Of a stretch of 64,000 nt of DNA, positions 20,606 through 31,452 are shown in pieces. Positions within the stretch are counted from its first letter, which is position 1; every line of letters starts with the position of its first letter. This DNA is from Forficula auricularia (Eukaryota > Arthropoda > Insecta > Dermaptera > Forficulidae), in assembly GCA_024734495.1 (NCBI GenBank), contig JALMQS010000187.1:6965499-7029498 (forward strand). Direction: 5' to 3'. The notes beneath the pieces are model-generated. The model was not told where the DNA came from, did not search any database, and worked only from the letters and a program-made list of their open reading frames with translations. The translations under genes and the position numbers were made by a program.

Positions 20606-23457
20606 AGAAAAATTATCAACTTCATTAAAGACACCTTTGCGGTTTTTCTAATAAAGACTGTATCCTTTGCTTGATTTTTAAAATATTTTTATCTTTTGAG
20701 ACTGTCATTTTGCCTTCGTCTTCAGTGATATAGATATAAAGAATTCGACTTGCTTAGATACGGGGTGTGTGGCGTCTGAATTCTTCATTCGCCATCTTTA
20801 ACTGAGTACGCTATTTTAAAATTCTTGATTTTATTTTGTAAATCTATCTTAAATAATGTAAACAATTTCTGGAAAAATCAAAACTTTAGGTGATATCTAG
20901 TACGGTGTCCAGAATAAAAACATAAATCAAAATTTAAATCTTTATTTAAACAACGCCAACCAGTTTTGATAATCATATAGATTTTCATATTTGGGACTTA
21001 TTGACAACAAAAAGCAAGAAATCATGCATATCTATACGCATGTATCGGTAATAAAACTATTTATTTTTGTATAGCACATATAGATATATTATGCTCATCA
21101 GTACTCAAGGGTGGGTTTAATAAAATCAATATATATGTATATATTTAGTCAAATTAAATATAAACCCCATTCAAAGCCAAGCAATTAATCCCATGTTTTC
21201 TCTAACTTGTAATCACTGCATTTATTTGTATTTTGAACTCAGCGTATTATAAATCTTCGTTATGGGATAAAGTATTGTTTTGGTCTCCCGCCAAGGGCCA
21301 CTTCAAAAGTTCACAAAGTAAAAAGTATTGATCCCATGGTCTCAACCAAAGTGTAAAATTTTACCTACTATTCATTTAGATCAAATATCAGGAAATGAGG
21401 ATTTTGCTAAATATTCCAGTCAAATTATTATTTTCAGAATACATTATATGTACAATATATAGAAATAATCATTTAAATATTTATCATTAATTTTTTTTTT
21501 TAATTTTTTTGTATAGGGAGAATGGTGTAGGTTCGAGGCAAAAAATATTTAATAAAATTAAAAATAAATTACTAGATTCTTTTCAAACAAAAAAATGTGA
21601 AACCTACCTAGTAATTTATTTTTATTTTTTATTTTTTTCAAATATGAAATAATATTAATGCGATATTTTACCAAAACTTTTCTTAAACTAAACTTAAATG
21701 AGCATTTGCTAATCTTCATCAAATTATAATATAAGTATGTATTTTTTATTAGCTAGTATTATGATTTTTTCAGAATCTAATTATCTATCAAAGTATAAAA
21801 AATTATTCAGGATGTTCTAATTAAAAAAAAAGAAAAAAAAGTTGTTGAAAATAACTTAAAAATGCGATGTTCAATTGTTGACTTAAGCATTTGTACTAGT
21901 TTGCCTATTTAACAGACTTTGTAGCTCCAATAAGAGCAAAGTTAGCTATAATGGCATTTGAAAATTGTTATGCATTATATACTTGTATATTTGGTTGACT
22001 ATCTCCAAGGGGAGTAGCAAGAAATTGTATGGAAATTTTTTCTAAAGATAATACAATCCTACAAAGATAGCTAAGTCTTCAATATATCAAGAGTTCCGTA
22101 CCTTATATCTTCCAAAATACTTGGAATATCAAATTCATCTTTATTTTGGGCGATAAGGAGAGAATGGAAGAGTTGGTAGAATATTTTCATAGTTTTAGGT
22201 CCAGTGGTTTGGAAATTCCGTTAGGTACAAAAATAATGTAAACATAGTTGAAGTTCACCTACACTGTAATTTTAAAGTGAATTAATTTAAAACACTACCT
22301 AATTCTACTTAGTGAGATTTTTACAAGGAACCTCATACCTACCAAAAATATTTTTTTTATTTTCAACCCCACAAAAATTAAAATATAAATAGAAAACCAG
22401 TCAGAGCCAGAAGAAATAATATTCGAAAATTGAAATGAATTTTTCTTTGAATTTCAAATCTTTCTAAATAATAATAAGGTAAAAAAATTTCTTGGAGGAA
22501 TTCAATACTCAGGGCGTTTGGCGAACATACCGAGTACATATTGATATATGTCCTTCATAGTATAATGACTTTCATTCATATATAAATAAATTATATATAA
22601 ATGAGAAGATTACTTATTGTAATAAGAATTTAAATGATAAAAACTAAGTGATTATTATTTTAATTAACCGAAAGAATTCTATTCTTTGTCCTTCCTTTTA
22701 AGATTCATCATCAATTTTACTAGTAAAAATAATAATCTGTCTAAGTAATGCAAAAGATTCTATTCATGAATGTTAGAACAGAAATTAAAACATCCAACAT
22801 TTATAAATTAATCCTCCTTAGTAATAAATTCCACTTATTAATTAGTATTTTTCATACGGTTAACAAATTGGTGTATTCTTTCACTGTCATAAATTTCATT
22901 TATTAATAGTAGTGTAGGAAAAAGGGCGGGTGAGAGGTCGACAGAAAAAATAGCAAAAATGGCAAACAAAAATCAAGGCCAGGAGATCTTTGAAAATCTC
23001 GAGAGGACATTTATCTTTCCGCCCACCCAACTCGTCTAGACGTTTTGGGTTTTAATTTTCACTAACTACTCCCTTCAATATCGAGATTCAGATTTCGATT
23101 TAAGGATTTACAAAGAAAGGAGATGGAAAATGAGATCATAGATTGCCGGATAAAATTGGGCTGATAAAAGACACGATGAAGCGCCATAATAAAGTATACT
23201 AGAAAAAAATATTTTAATTTGATAAGTGTTTGATTTGATTTCAATTAAATAATTGGAAGAATTTTTTTTCTAAACTCGCTACTCTGTTCATAAATTTTAA
23301 TGATTTGGTAATTTTTTGTCAGCAAACAGTTTGAACGAGACATTTGTAACATATGGTAGAATAGAATTGCATATATGGTAAGAGTTCAAATTTCGATAGA
23401 AATAGACTTTAACTTTCTAAGAAAATCACAAGAGGCTGTCATATATCAGAGGTGTTC
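20606..23457. other. Non-coding stretch
   Basis: No supported gene. Bases 21555-21645 form an inverted pair (aaaataaattactag with ctagtaatttattttta). Bases 22920-23110 are more complex and unique in the window (gggcgggtgagaggtcgac, cgcccacccaactcgtctag). The 60-residue minus frame at 23062-23244 has no recognisable motif. Confidence 0.4.
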
Positions 23458-23535
23458 ATCTCACAGGGTGGTCAATTGGTCCGAATCGATAATTTTGGCA
23501 CTCGGGTTCGATTCCTGAGTGGCTAAAAACAACCC
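23458..23535 (+). mobile_element. tRNA-derived SINE head
   Basis: A-box-like ggtggtcaattggtc (about 23467) and a B box gggttcgattcc (23504-23515), with the T-arm pairing ctcgg/ctgag partly kept. The 3' body resembles the other SINEs of this window. Confidence 0.5.
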
Positions 23536-23685
23536 TTCTGACATATGCCCTAGTAATAAATTTAAATATAATAAATTACCGTAAAATCAAGTATTAATTG
23601 TTTGACATATAATTATTTATAATAAACTTTTAGTGGATTTTAAAATAAATAAATTTATTCATTTAATAAATTAAATTTCAAAAAA

Positions 23686-24426
23686 AATAAACTGCAACGG
23701 ATCGTTGCTAAGCTTTATCCAAATTCATTTGAAATATTAATATGTTTGTTCCTTTATTATTAATCAGATATCACTTGCAATTTGTGGTTCATATTGACAT
23801 TAATTCAAAAATAATTCTCATTTAATAGTCGAGGAATAACCATTCTCCATTGGATTTTTGACATTTCGGTTTTTATTGGTAACCATTGCTGAAGACATAG
23901 AGGAATCGACTTAAAATCAAAAATAGCGATTGATTCTCATCTAATACTTGAGGAATAACAATTCTACTTAGGTTTTTGACGTTTCGATTATTATTGGTAA
24001 CCATTGCTGAAGACATGGAGAAATCGACTTAAAATCAAAAATAACGATCGATTCTCATCTAATACTAGAGGAATAACCTTATTGCATTCCATTTTTGATG
24101 TTTTGACTATTACTGGCAACCTCTACTGAAAACGTGGAAGAATCGACTTAAAATCAAAAATACTAAATTCTTTTATGGCAAACAACTCAAGCTTGAATTG
24201 TTTACCAAAAAAGAATTTAGTCTTTTTGATTTTAAGTCGATTCTTCTACATTTTCAGTAGAGGTTTCCATTAATAGTGAAAACATCAAAAATGGAATGCA
24301 ATAAGGTTATTCCTCTAGTATTAGATAAGAATCGATCGTTATTTTAGATTTTAAGTCGATTCCTCCATGTCTTCAGCAATGGTTACCAATAATAATCGAA
24401 ACGTCAAATACCTAATGTAGAATTGT
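23686..24426. repeat. Compound satellite element copy A, part left of the LINE
   Basis: It starts aataaactgcaacggatcgt, identical to the start of copy B at 31453. Then come about three ~119-bp satellite units in minus orientation (23830-24160), a central inverted spacer (caactcaagcttgaattg near 24183), and plus-orientation units from about 24205. The sequence stops in mid-unit at the LINE's target site and resumes at 30266. Confidence 0.7.
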
Positions 24427-24438
24427 TATTCCTCAAGA
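24427..24438 (+). repeat. Left target-site duplication of the LINE
   Basis: ttattcctcaag, identical to 30266-30277. Removing one copy and the element restores an uninterrupted satellite unit. Confidence 0.85.
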
Positions 24439-24795
24439 TTTAAAAAAAAAATTTCCAAAGCCTGTAGGTTGAGGACGCTGACACGAGAGGGCAGCTCACG
24501 CGCAAACACCCAGGAGCGCCAATTTGGAAAACCAAAACAAATACTTCTCTCATAATTTTAATCTATATATGTGCTGCTGTCCCGAGAGGGCGCTTCCAGC
24601 CATAGTCTCCAACTGATACTTATAGTAATCTTGTAACATTATTTTTTGTAATCTTTGTAGCATTATTTTTCTTTCTGTTTTGGTGACACTGATTTGAGCT
24701 TCAAATCATCTTCACTATCCCCATTACACATACCTTCACTACCTTCATTATTAGTTTTATTATTATAACTATTAGTATAGGAGAGAGAAGACAAA
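24439..24795 (+). promoter_or_regulatory. LINE 5' leader
   Basis: The region between the target-site duplication and the ORF1 start is less AT-rich than the flanks, with phrases such as cgagagggcagctcacgcgc and gtcccgagagggcgcttcc. LINE promoters are usually internal to this region. No specific promoter element was identified. Confidence 0.45.
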
Positions 24796-26418
24796 ATGTC
24801 CGGTCAAGAAAGAACTAAACCAGAAAAATTTATACAAGTGACAGGGAAAAAGACTAACACTGTAAAGAGAAATGACACAGACAGAGCAAAGACAAACATT
24901 AAAACACCCAGCCCTGCCCCTGCCCCAGTGACAAGGTCCAGGCATGCCACGTCTTCCAAAAATAAAAATCACGACTTAGCAATCAAAAAGCAGGACCCGA
25001 ACAATTCGTATGAAAATTCACACAATGAATCCTCATCCTCATCTTCAAGTTCAACAGGCTCAGAAGTGAACCTAAACGAACATAACAAAAACACCAAAAC
25101 TGACCCCAGCATAACAATCATTAATTCGGAGTCTGCGGTGACCAACAAGCCCAGCCTAGATCAAACATCTCAAGCCAGCTCAGTTACCACAACAAAACCC
25201 CCCTCCGAAAATAATAATGAAAATAAAAATAGCAATAAATCAACAGATTCTTCAAGGCCAGCACGCATACAAGCAGTAATCTGGCCAAAAACTCCTCAGA
25301 TTAAAATATGCGGCTGCCCGTGCCCCTGCAAGCCCCCACGAGACCTCCCAGAAATACTGAGAGAGGCCCAAGAAAAATACGTGCTAGCTCAAAAGCTAGC
25401 ATCCCAATTAGAAAACGATAAAGGCCCGTCCATGACTCTAGTTCTGAACTCATTGGGAGAACTCTTCAAGGAAATGACCGAAACATGCATGGGAAAACCC
25501 AAGGCAAGTGATATCATCAGTGCAAAGATAAATACAAAACCAACCGGCCCCGGGCTGGTTAGTAAACCAACTCCAGCACAATGGCCACTCCCAGGACCGC
25601 CCAAACAGACAGTAAAAAAAATAGTAAACACAGCCATAAAAAATGAGATCAAACGCTCATCGAAAAACAACGGCTCCGAAAGAGTCGTTGTCATAGAAAT
25701 GAGCGATGATCTCAAAAATTCATCCGAGCCAAAAAAAGCAATAATAAACTTTATAAAACCAGCAGAAAATGGCCTCCAAATAAAATCCCTCAAGCAAACC
25801 GACGGGAAAATAGTCATCGTGACTAACACCCCAGACCAAGCTAAAAAAATAAAAAATCTGACCCCCAAACTCAAGGAACTAGGCAAAATAAGATCACCCA
25901 AAGAAATCAAACCAAGGATGATACTATTAAATACCCCAGCGGAATTCAATGGCGAAGAACTCACCGAAACCATTATACAACAAAACCCCAATCTGGGCCT
26001 AACACAAGAAAATTTCGAACCTGTTTACAAAACAGGCAAAAGGGACCAGACTGTGTGCCATTGGGTAATCAATGTCAACCCAGAGTTAAGAGAGAAATTA
26101 CTAAAAGTAAACTACATCTTCGTTCTCCACCTAGCATGCAAAATCCATGACTATACAAACATCAAAAGATGTTTTAAATGTCAGAGATTCGGACATTTAG
26201 CAAAACACTGCCGCGATACAGAGGAAACCTGTGCCCACTGCGCCTCAAGAGGACACAGGAATCAGGAATGCCCCTCTAAACTCAAGCCCCCCAAGTGTAT
26301 AAACTGCACGAGACAAAATAAAAACAACTCCCATTCAGTCCGTCACGAGATCTGCCCGGTCTACCTAAACGCAACTAAAATAAACGTCAGGAAAACTAAT
26401 TACCAAAAATATCCATGA
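24796..26418 (+). CDS. LINE ORF1, gag-like nucleic-acid-binding protein
   Basis: This is an intact 540-residue frame. The first ~170 residues are hydrophilic and low-complexity (Lys, Asn, Ser and Pro rich, with a serine run near residue 76), as is common in the N-terminus of non-LTR ORF1 proteins. A cysteine-rich patch CGCPCPCKPP lies near residue 173. The C-terminal part holds zinc knuckles: CFKCQRFGHLAKHC, CAHCASRGHRNQEC and a longer third C-x2-C...H-x4-C ending HEIC. In this family ORF1 coats the element RNA and forms the ribonucleoprotein that carries ORF2. The stop overlaps the ORF2 start in ATGA, pointing to stop-restart translation of ORF2. No internal stops or frameshifts are seen, so the copy is young. 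The antisense frame at 25389-25991 is a shadow. Confidence 0.85.
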   Translation: MSGQERTKPEKFIQVTGKKTNTVKRNDTDRAKTNIKTPSPAPAPVTRSRHATSSKNKNHDLAIKKQDPNNSYENSHNESSSSSSSSTGSEVNLNEHNKNTKTDPSITIINSESAVTNKPSLDQTSQASSVTTTKPPSENNNENKNSNKSTDSSRPARIQAVIWPKTPQIKICGCPCPCKPPRDLPEILREAQEKYVLAQKLASQLENDKGPSMTLVLNSLGELFKEMTETCMGKPKASDIISAKINTKPTGPGLVSKPTPAQWPLPGPPKQTVKKIVNTAIKNEIKRSSKNNGSERVVVIEMSDDLKNSSEPKKAIINFIKPAENGLQIKSLKQTDGKIVIVTNTPDQAKKIKNLTPKLKELGKIRSPKEIKPRMILLNTPAEFNGEELTETIIQQNPNLGLTQENFEPVYKTGKRDQTVCHWVINVNPELREKLLKVNYIFVLHLACKIHDYTNIKRCFKCQRFGHLAKHCRDTEETCAHCASRGHRNQECPSKLKPPKCINCTRQNKNNSHSVRHEICPVYLNATKINVRKTNYQKYP

Positions 26419-27557
26419 ATATACACACCCAAAAAGAACCGAACCAGCTGCTAAAGTTGAAAGTTATTCAACTAAACGCACAGAGATCCAAAACAGTAGC
26501 GGCGGAAGTTAGACATCAGACCAATACAGGGGTCGACATTGTCCTCCTCCAGGAACCCAACATAAGCAACAAAAACAAAAATAAACTCTCGGCATACACC
26601 GAATTATCGGACAAAATAATAATCCCCCCCGGAGAAAACCCAAAGGTAGGAATCATAATCAAAAACAAAAAAATTATACCACTATACATAGACTGTGGTG
26701 GGAGCGAGCATGTTCTTGCGGTGCAGCTCAGTCTCCCGGGAATGAGCTTCTATGTCATAAACGCGTACTTCCAACACAGTTACTCTTTCGAAATGCGATC
26801 AGAACTGCTGAATCTCATTGAAGTCCAACTCACAAAAATTGGCACCAACGAAAAAGTGCTAATTTGTGCAGACTTTAATGCGAAATCAGTATTCTGGCAC
26901 TCACCAAATTCCGACATACATGGTGAAAATATAGAAATTTTCATCAATCAACACGACCTGGCAGTCTTAAACAAACCAGGCTTCCCACCAACCTTTAGCG
27001 CAACACGGGGATCATCTTATATAGATGCGACCCTATCAACACAAAATTTCGCAAAATCTATACATAATTGGAAAGTGATTGATAACCTTACAATTTCAGA
27101 TCACAACTCTATAACCTTCGAAATCTGGTCCGAAAAAGACCAGTCATCACTTACCGAATACGCGAGCAGTAGATATAATCTAAAAACTGCTCAATGGGAT
27201 CTATTTGAATGTGGCCTCAACACCTACTTTGAGACACAATCACTCACAAAATTACAATCCGACCCTCCGAATAGGGCCGCCGAGATTCTAAACCTCAAAA
27301 TTAACGAAACCTGCGAAATAGCAATTAAAAAACAAAAACACTTCAACCGCAAGGTTCCCTGGTGGTCAGAGGAATTAACACTCCTAAGACAACGAGTGAA
27401 CCAACAGTCAAAAAACATTAGTAACACCAAAAGGCGATTCGGTCCGTGTCCTACACTAGATAGGATGATAAACGAATACAAAAAAATTCGGAATAAATAT
27501 ACGCGACTAATAAAAAATTCAAAAGCCAAAATGCTGGCAGGACTTTGTCACGGTTGA
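26415..27557 (+). pseudogene. LINE ORF2, endonuclease half (ends at a frameshift)
   Basis: The first 380 residues of ORF2. An APE-type endonuclease domain spans about residues 14-240, with the expected order of catalytic motifs: LNAQRS, LLQEPN, ADFNAKS followed by W, SYIDATL, and ISDHNSITFE. This enzyme nicks the target DNA to prime reverse transcription. A linker rich in Asn, Lys and Arg follows. The frame closes with a TGA at 27555-27557 shortly after a frameshift near 27535-27543. From 27544 the homologous protein continues in the next frame with no further stop. The ATG overlaps the ORF1 stop by four bases (26415-26418). All endonuclease motifs look intact; only the frameshift separates it from the polymerase. 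Confidence 0.82.
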
Positions 27558-27672
27558 GGGAAATAGAGACCCCTGGGGACTTCCATATAAAATCATACGA
27601 AACAAAATAACAAGTGACTGCGTCTACCACGGGGCAGACGGAATCACTAAACTCGACGAACTAGGAAACAAA

Positions 27673-29646
27673 ATGCTAACCAAAATGGTTCCCAGTTCGC
27701 AAGAGCAAACCACGTCGGATGACTATGCGAATGACAACTTGGAACCACCCATCGTGAGGGACGAAATTAAAAACTCGATCCTCAAGATGCGGAAAAAGAC
27801 CGCTCCAGGTATAGACGGAATATATCCAGAAATTCTCGCGAAAATTTTCGAACTAAAACCCGAAATCCTCATCAACATTTTCAACAACTGCCTAGAAAAT
27901 AGAACCTTTCCAAATCCATGGAAGGTGGCAGAACTCAAAATTTTACTAAAAAGTGGCAACAGAGACCCCAACAATCTGGGCTCTTACAGACCCATCTCAC
28001 TGCTACCTTCAATCGGGAAGCTATTCGAAAGAATACTCCTCGGACGAATACAGACTGATTATAATAATATGAATCTGGAAAATAGCAGTCAGATGGGATT
28101 TAAAAAGGGACTATCAACTGATGATGCCCTCTTGCGAATCACTAAGCTCATCAGAGCAAACCAAAAACAGCAAAAAAACAAAAATATCCCCACAAAAAAA
28201 AATCAGGAAACGGTCCACACCATGGGACTGTTCCTAGACGTAAAAGGAGCATTCGACAATGTATCCTGGAGCGCTATCTTTCGAAGGTTGTCAAAAGCAA
28301 ACATATCCAGTACGCTATACGAAACAGTAAAATCATACTTCACTAATCGTAGAATGATATTGAAACTTGGGGACACTAATAACGAAGCCACAATGGAAAG
28401 AGGATGCCCCCAGGGCTCAATTATGGGCCCCTTGGCCTGGAATTGGGTCATGGATGAGCTCCTCGACAAATTGACAGAGCTTGAATCCGAAGGCATACAC
28501 GCCACCGCGTATGCAGACGATCTAGCCCTGATAATTTACGGGAAATCGCGAGACGACCTGATTAGTAAAGCCAACACAGCCATTACCGTAACCCAAAATT
28601 GGTGCCAAAATAGTGGCCTACAACTCGCAGAGGAAAAATCAATAGGAATCCTCTTTTTCCACACGCTTAAATTCAATAACAGAATCATTATTAAAATCAA
28701 CGATAAAAACATACAGTTCAAAAAAGAAGCCAAATATTTGGGAATCTGGCTGGACGAAGATCTGACATTTATTCCACATTTCAAAAAAGTAAAGGAAAAC
28801 ATCAACTCACTTTCCAATAGCATTAAATCAATCGCACGACACAAATGGGGTCTTAATCAAAAAACAGTCGCCCTGTATTGGAAAAGTCTCTACCTTCCAA
28901 TTGCTACATATGGAGCTGTCGTTATTGCTCAAAATCCTGAGCAAGTATCACTAAACAACGCAATGAATGCGATCGATCGAACCATTCTTCTTGGCTCAAT
29001 AAGAGCATGCAGAACTGTGTCAACAGCAGCGCTTCGGGTATTAGCAGGTGCTGCTCCACTCCGACTAGAAATAAAAAAACTAGCAGCAAAACACAAAATC
29101 CGAAAAAACATCAACGCCACGTTAGGACGATATGAATTCATACAACATGAATCCATGGAAGACTACCGTGTCGAACGCGAATATACAAAACTAGATCTCG
29201 AAATAGGCAGACAATGGCAAGAGGAGTGGGAGTCAGGTGACACAGGTCACCTTACCAAGCGATTCTTTCCACGTGTCAACTACGGGAATATGCCTAAATG
29301 GTATAATCCCGACATGTTCACGCTATTCCTCCTCAGCGGTTACGGGTCAATAAATGGCACGCTTCACGCGAGGGGCGCGGCAGACACACCCAGTCCAAAC
29401 TGCCCTCAATGTTCAAACACTGAAGAAACTGTCGAGCACATTCTCTTCGAATGCCCGCTCTACACGGATCTCAGATACCCTGAACTAGCTAATGAAAACT
29501 TTCGGAACAACCTTCCAAAATTAATAGAATCAAGCGATCTATTCAGTAAATTCAAAACCTTCGCTGGACTGGCCTTCCCCCACCGCAGACTCATAATACA
29601 ACAACTAAGGAGCCTCACTCCAGACGCTTTTGAAAACACAGAATAG
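27673..29646 (+). pseudogene. LINE ORF2, reverse-transcriptase half
   Basis: The first ATG of this frame is 27673, but the frame is open from 27544 and continues the upstream endonuclease half, so the real ORF2 is about 1,075 residues with one frameshift. Reverse-transcriptase blocks in order: KTAPGIDGI, SYRPISLLPSIGKLFERIL, SQMGFKKGLSTDDAL, LDVKGAFDNVSW, GCPQGSIMGPLAWN and the catalytic TAYADDLAL. A thumb region follows, then a C-terminal C-x2-C-x7-H-x4-C motif (CPQCSNTEETVEHILFEC) typical of R1- and jockey-group elements. The protein copies element RNA into the nicked chromosome. No stop codons interrupt it, and the catalytic Asp pair is present. This piece lacks a natural start, so it is inactive as it stands unless the frameshift is a sequencing error. 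Confidence 0.85.
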
Positions 29647-30265
29647 AAGACTAAGGACAAACGGCATTAGAAATACAATGCCTCCTATCCGCTCCTTCTC
29701 TCTCACTCTTATAATTAAGTGGGCCTGACCAACTATTCTGACCAGACCAACAAGGGGCGGGGACTGCAAAGTCCCGGCCCCTTCAAGCATGCTAATATAT
29801 ATATATAAGATTAACCTAGATTAAGCATCTTAGAGCAGCACTATTGCTACTCTGGGCAAGTAGAAATTCTAACCAATAGGGTTAGAACACACACAAATAG
29901 AAATAAAAACTAACAAATAGTTAACTATTTAACATAGAAAATTAGCAACGTAGTATAGATACTTTCCACTAGATTATAAGCTGATAACCTAATCAACAAA
30001 ACCCTAGTATATAAGTAAAATACGAGAGGAATCGAGAGTTCACCTCCTCGCGGTAACACACGGAAACGTCCCTTCAGGGCGGCTAAGTAACTCTCACCGC
30101 GGTCGCAAAACAAACCGATTATGGATCATAAATCCATCATCAAAGTCACTTGTCTTAAACAAGTTAGTCAAAGTAATATGGTTGGTAATGAGCTTTCCGG
30201 TTGCTCGCAACTCTGCTCCCAGACCTCCATCAAAGCAGTATGTAGTATAGTGTGTGTGTGTGTGT
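29647..30265 (+). other. LINE 3' untranslated region
   Basis: It holds a strong GC-rich hairpin at 29752-29783 and a second GC-richer tract at 30020-30115 (ctcctcgcggtaacacacgg and ggcggctaagtaactctcac). It ends in a (GT)n run (30250-30265) right at the target-site duplication. Non-LTR polymerases often recognise 3' structures and short terminal repeats. No poly-A tail is present. Confidence 0.65.
29752..29783 (+). promoter_or_regulatory. GC-rich stem-loop in LINE 3' UTR
   Basis: AAGGGGC and GGGAC on the left arm pair with GTCCC and GCCCCTT on the right around the loop TGCAAA, leaving one unpaired G. It is conspicuous in AT-rich surroundings. Inferred role: recognition site for the element's reverse transcriptase. 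Confidence 0.5.
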
Positions 30266-30930
30266 TATTCCTCAAGTATTAGATGAGAATCGATCGCTAT
30301 TTTTGATTTTAAGTCGATTCCTCCATGTCTTCAGCAATGGTTACCAATAAAACCGAAACGTCAAAAATCTAACATAGAATGATTATTCCTCAAGTACTAG
30401 ATGAGAATCAATCGCTATTTTTGATTTTAAAGTCGATTCCTCTATGTCTTCAGCAATGGTTACTAATAAAAACCGAAACGTCAAAAATCCAATATAGAAT
30501 GATTATTCCTCAAGTATTAGATGAGAATCAATCGCTATTTTTTATTTTAAGTCGATTCCTCCATGTCTCCAGCAATGGTTACTAATAAAAACCGAAACGT
30601 CAAAAATCAAATATAGAATGATTATTCCTCATGTACTAGATGAGAATCAATCGCTATTTTTGGTTTAAAATCGATTTCTCTATGTCTTCAGCAATGGTTG
30701 CTAATAAACACCGAAACGTCAAAAATCAATATAGAATGATTATTCCTCAAATACTAGATGAGAATCAATCGCTATTTTTGGTTTAAAGTCGATTTCTCTA
30801 TGTCTTCAGCAATGGTTACTAATAAAACCGAAACGTCAAAATCCAATATAGAATGATTATTCCTCAAGTACTAGATGAGAATCAATCGCTATTTTTGGTT
30901 TAAAATCGATTTCTCTGTCTTCAGCAAGAG
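30266..30930 (+). repeat. ~119-bp satellite array, copy A, plus orientation
   Basis: Six units start at about 30266, 30383, 30503, 30622, 30740 and 30857 (spacing 117-120). Each contains ttattcctcaagtactagat, gatttctctatgtcttcagc, a short inverted pair ggtt...aacc, and ccgaaacgtcaaaa. The first 12 bases are the right target-site duplication of the LINE. The last unit ends in a degraded version. Confidence 0.85.
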
Positions 30931-31452
30931 GTAACGGATAAGAAAACAACGCAGTTGCTATGGTTACTCATAAAAATTCCTCCCAAATTTTTAGCATTTC
31001 ACAGAAAGAAGCCTATCCATTCTTACTTAAGCAAGGCTAAATGAGCTATATTAAAACATTCAAATGAATAAATTTTAAAGAATTTAAAAAATTAAAAAAA
31101 ATACCATCTTACTCTAAGTAAAGTACTTTAAAATATAATTTTACTAAAAACTTTATTTAGTGCTTTTTGTGGTCCCCAAGGTACTTAATTAGGATATTAA
31201 ATTTCATCAAAATTGGTTAAGTCATTTTCAAGATATTTAGAAAAAACTAAAAAAGTATTGAAATAAAGTACTAATGTTTGCGGGCCGATATGTACCAAAA
31301 ACTAATCAGCGCTTCATTTTCGTTAAACTAATAGTGGTATTCAATTTCATTTCAATCGGTGCAACGAATTGTGGAAAAATCGTGGGCCAAAAAAGCGATA
31401 ACATACATCCATCCATACATCCATCCATACATATATACCGCACCACTAAATG
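30931..31452 (+). repeat. Right arm of compound satellite element, copy A
   Basis: Matches 32800-33317 throughout (aaaacaacgcagttgctatg, gtccccaaggtacttaatta, gccgatatgtaccaaaaact), ending in (CATC)n/(CATA)n simple repeats and cactaaatg. There is no coding content. Confidence 0.7.

Larger units (their letters stand above)
24439..30265 (+). mobile_element. Nearly full-length R1-group-like non-LTR retrotransposon
   Basis: A 5.8-kb element has a ~357-base 5' leader, ORF1 (24796-26418), ORF2 (26415-29646, one frameshift), a ~600-base 3' region with a GC-rich hairpin, and a terminal (GT)n run of about 14 bases in place of poly-A. A 12-bp target-site duplication flanks it. Classification rests on the zinc-knuckle ORF1, the N-terminal APE-type endonuclease with an SDHN motif, the reverse-transcriptase blocks GCPQGS and YADD, and a C-terminal CCHC motif, all typical of the R1/LOA/I group. 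No long terminal repeats are present. It inserted into a satellite array; some R1-clade families also favour repeated targets, but one copy cannot show target preference. Confidence 0.85.

Noticed and set aside
23830..24160. Hammerhead on the minus-oriented satellite strand, because CTGAAGA occurs there
   Set aside because: After CTGAAGA there is no pairing stem before the next GAAA/GGAA, so the fold is not possible.
25389..25991. 200-residue minus-strand frame
   Set aside because: Lies wholly antisense to LINE ORF1, which has clear zinc knuckles in the opposite strand.
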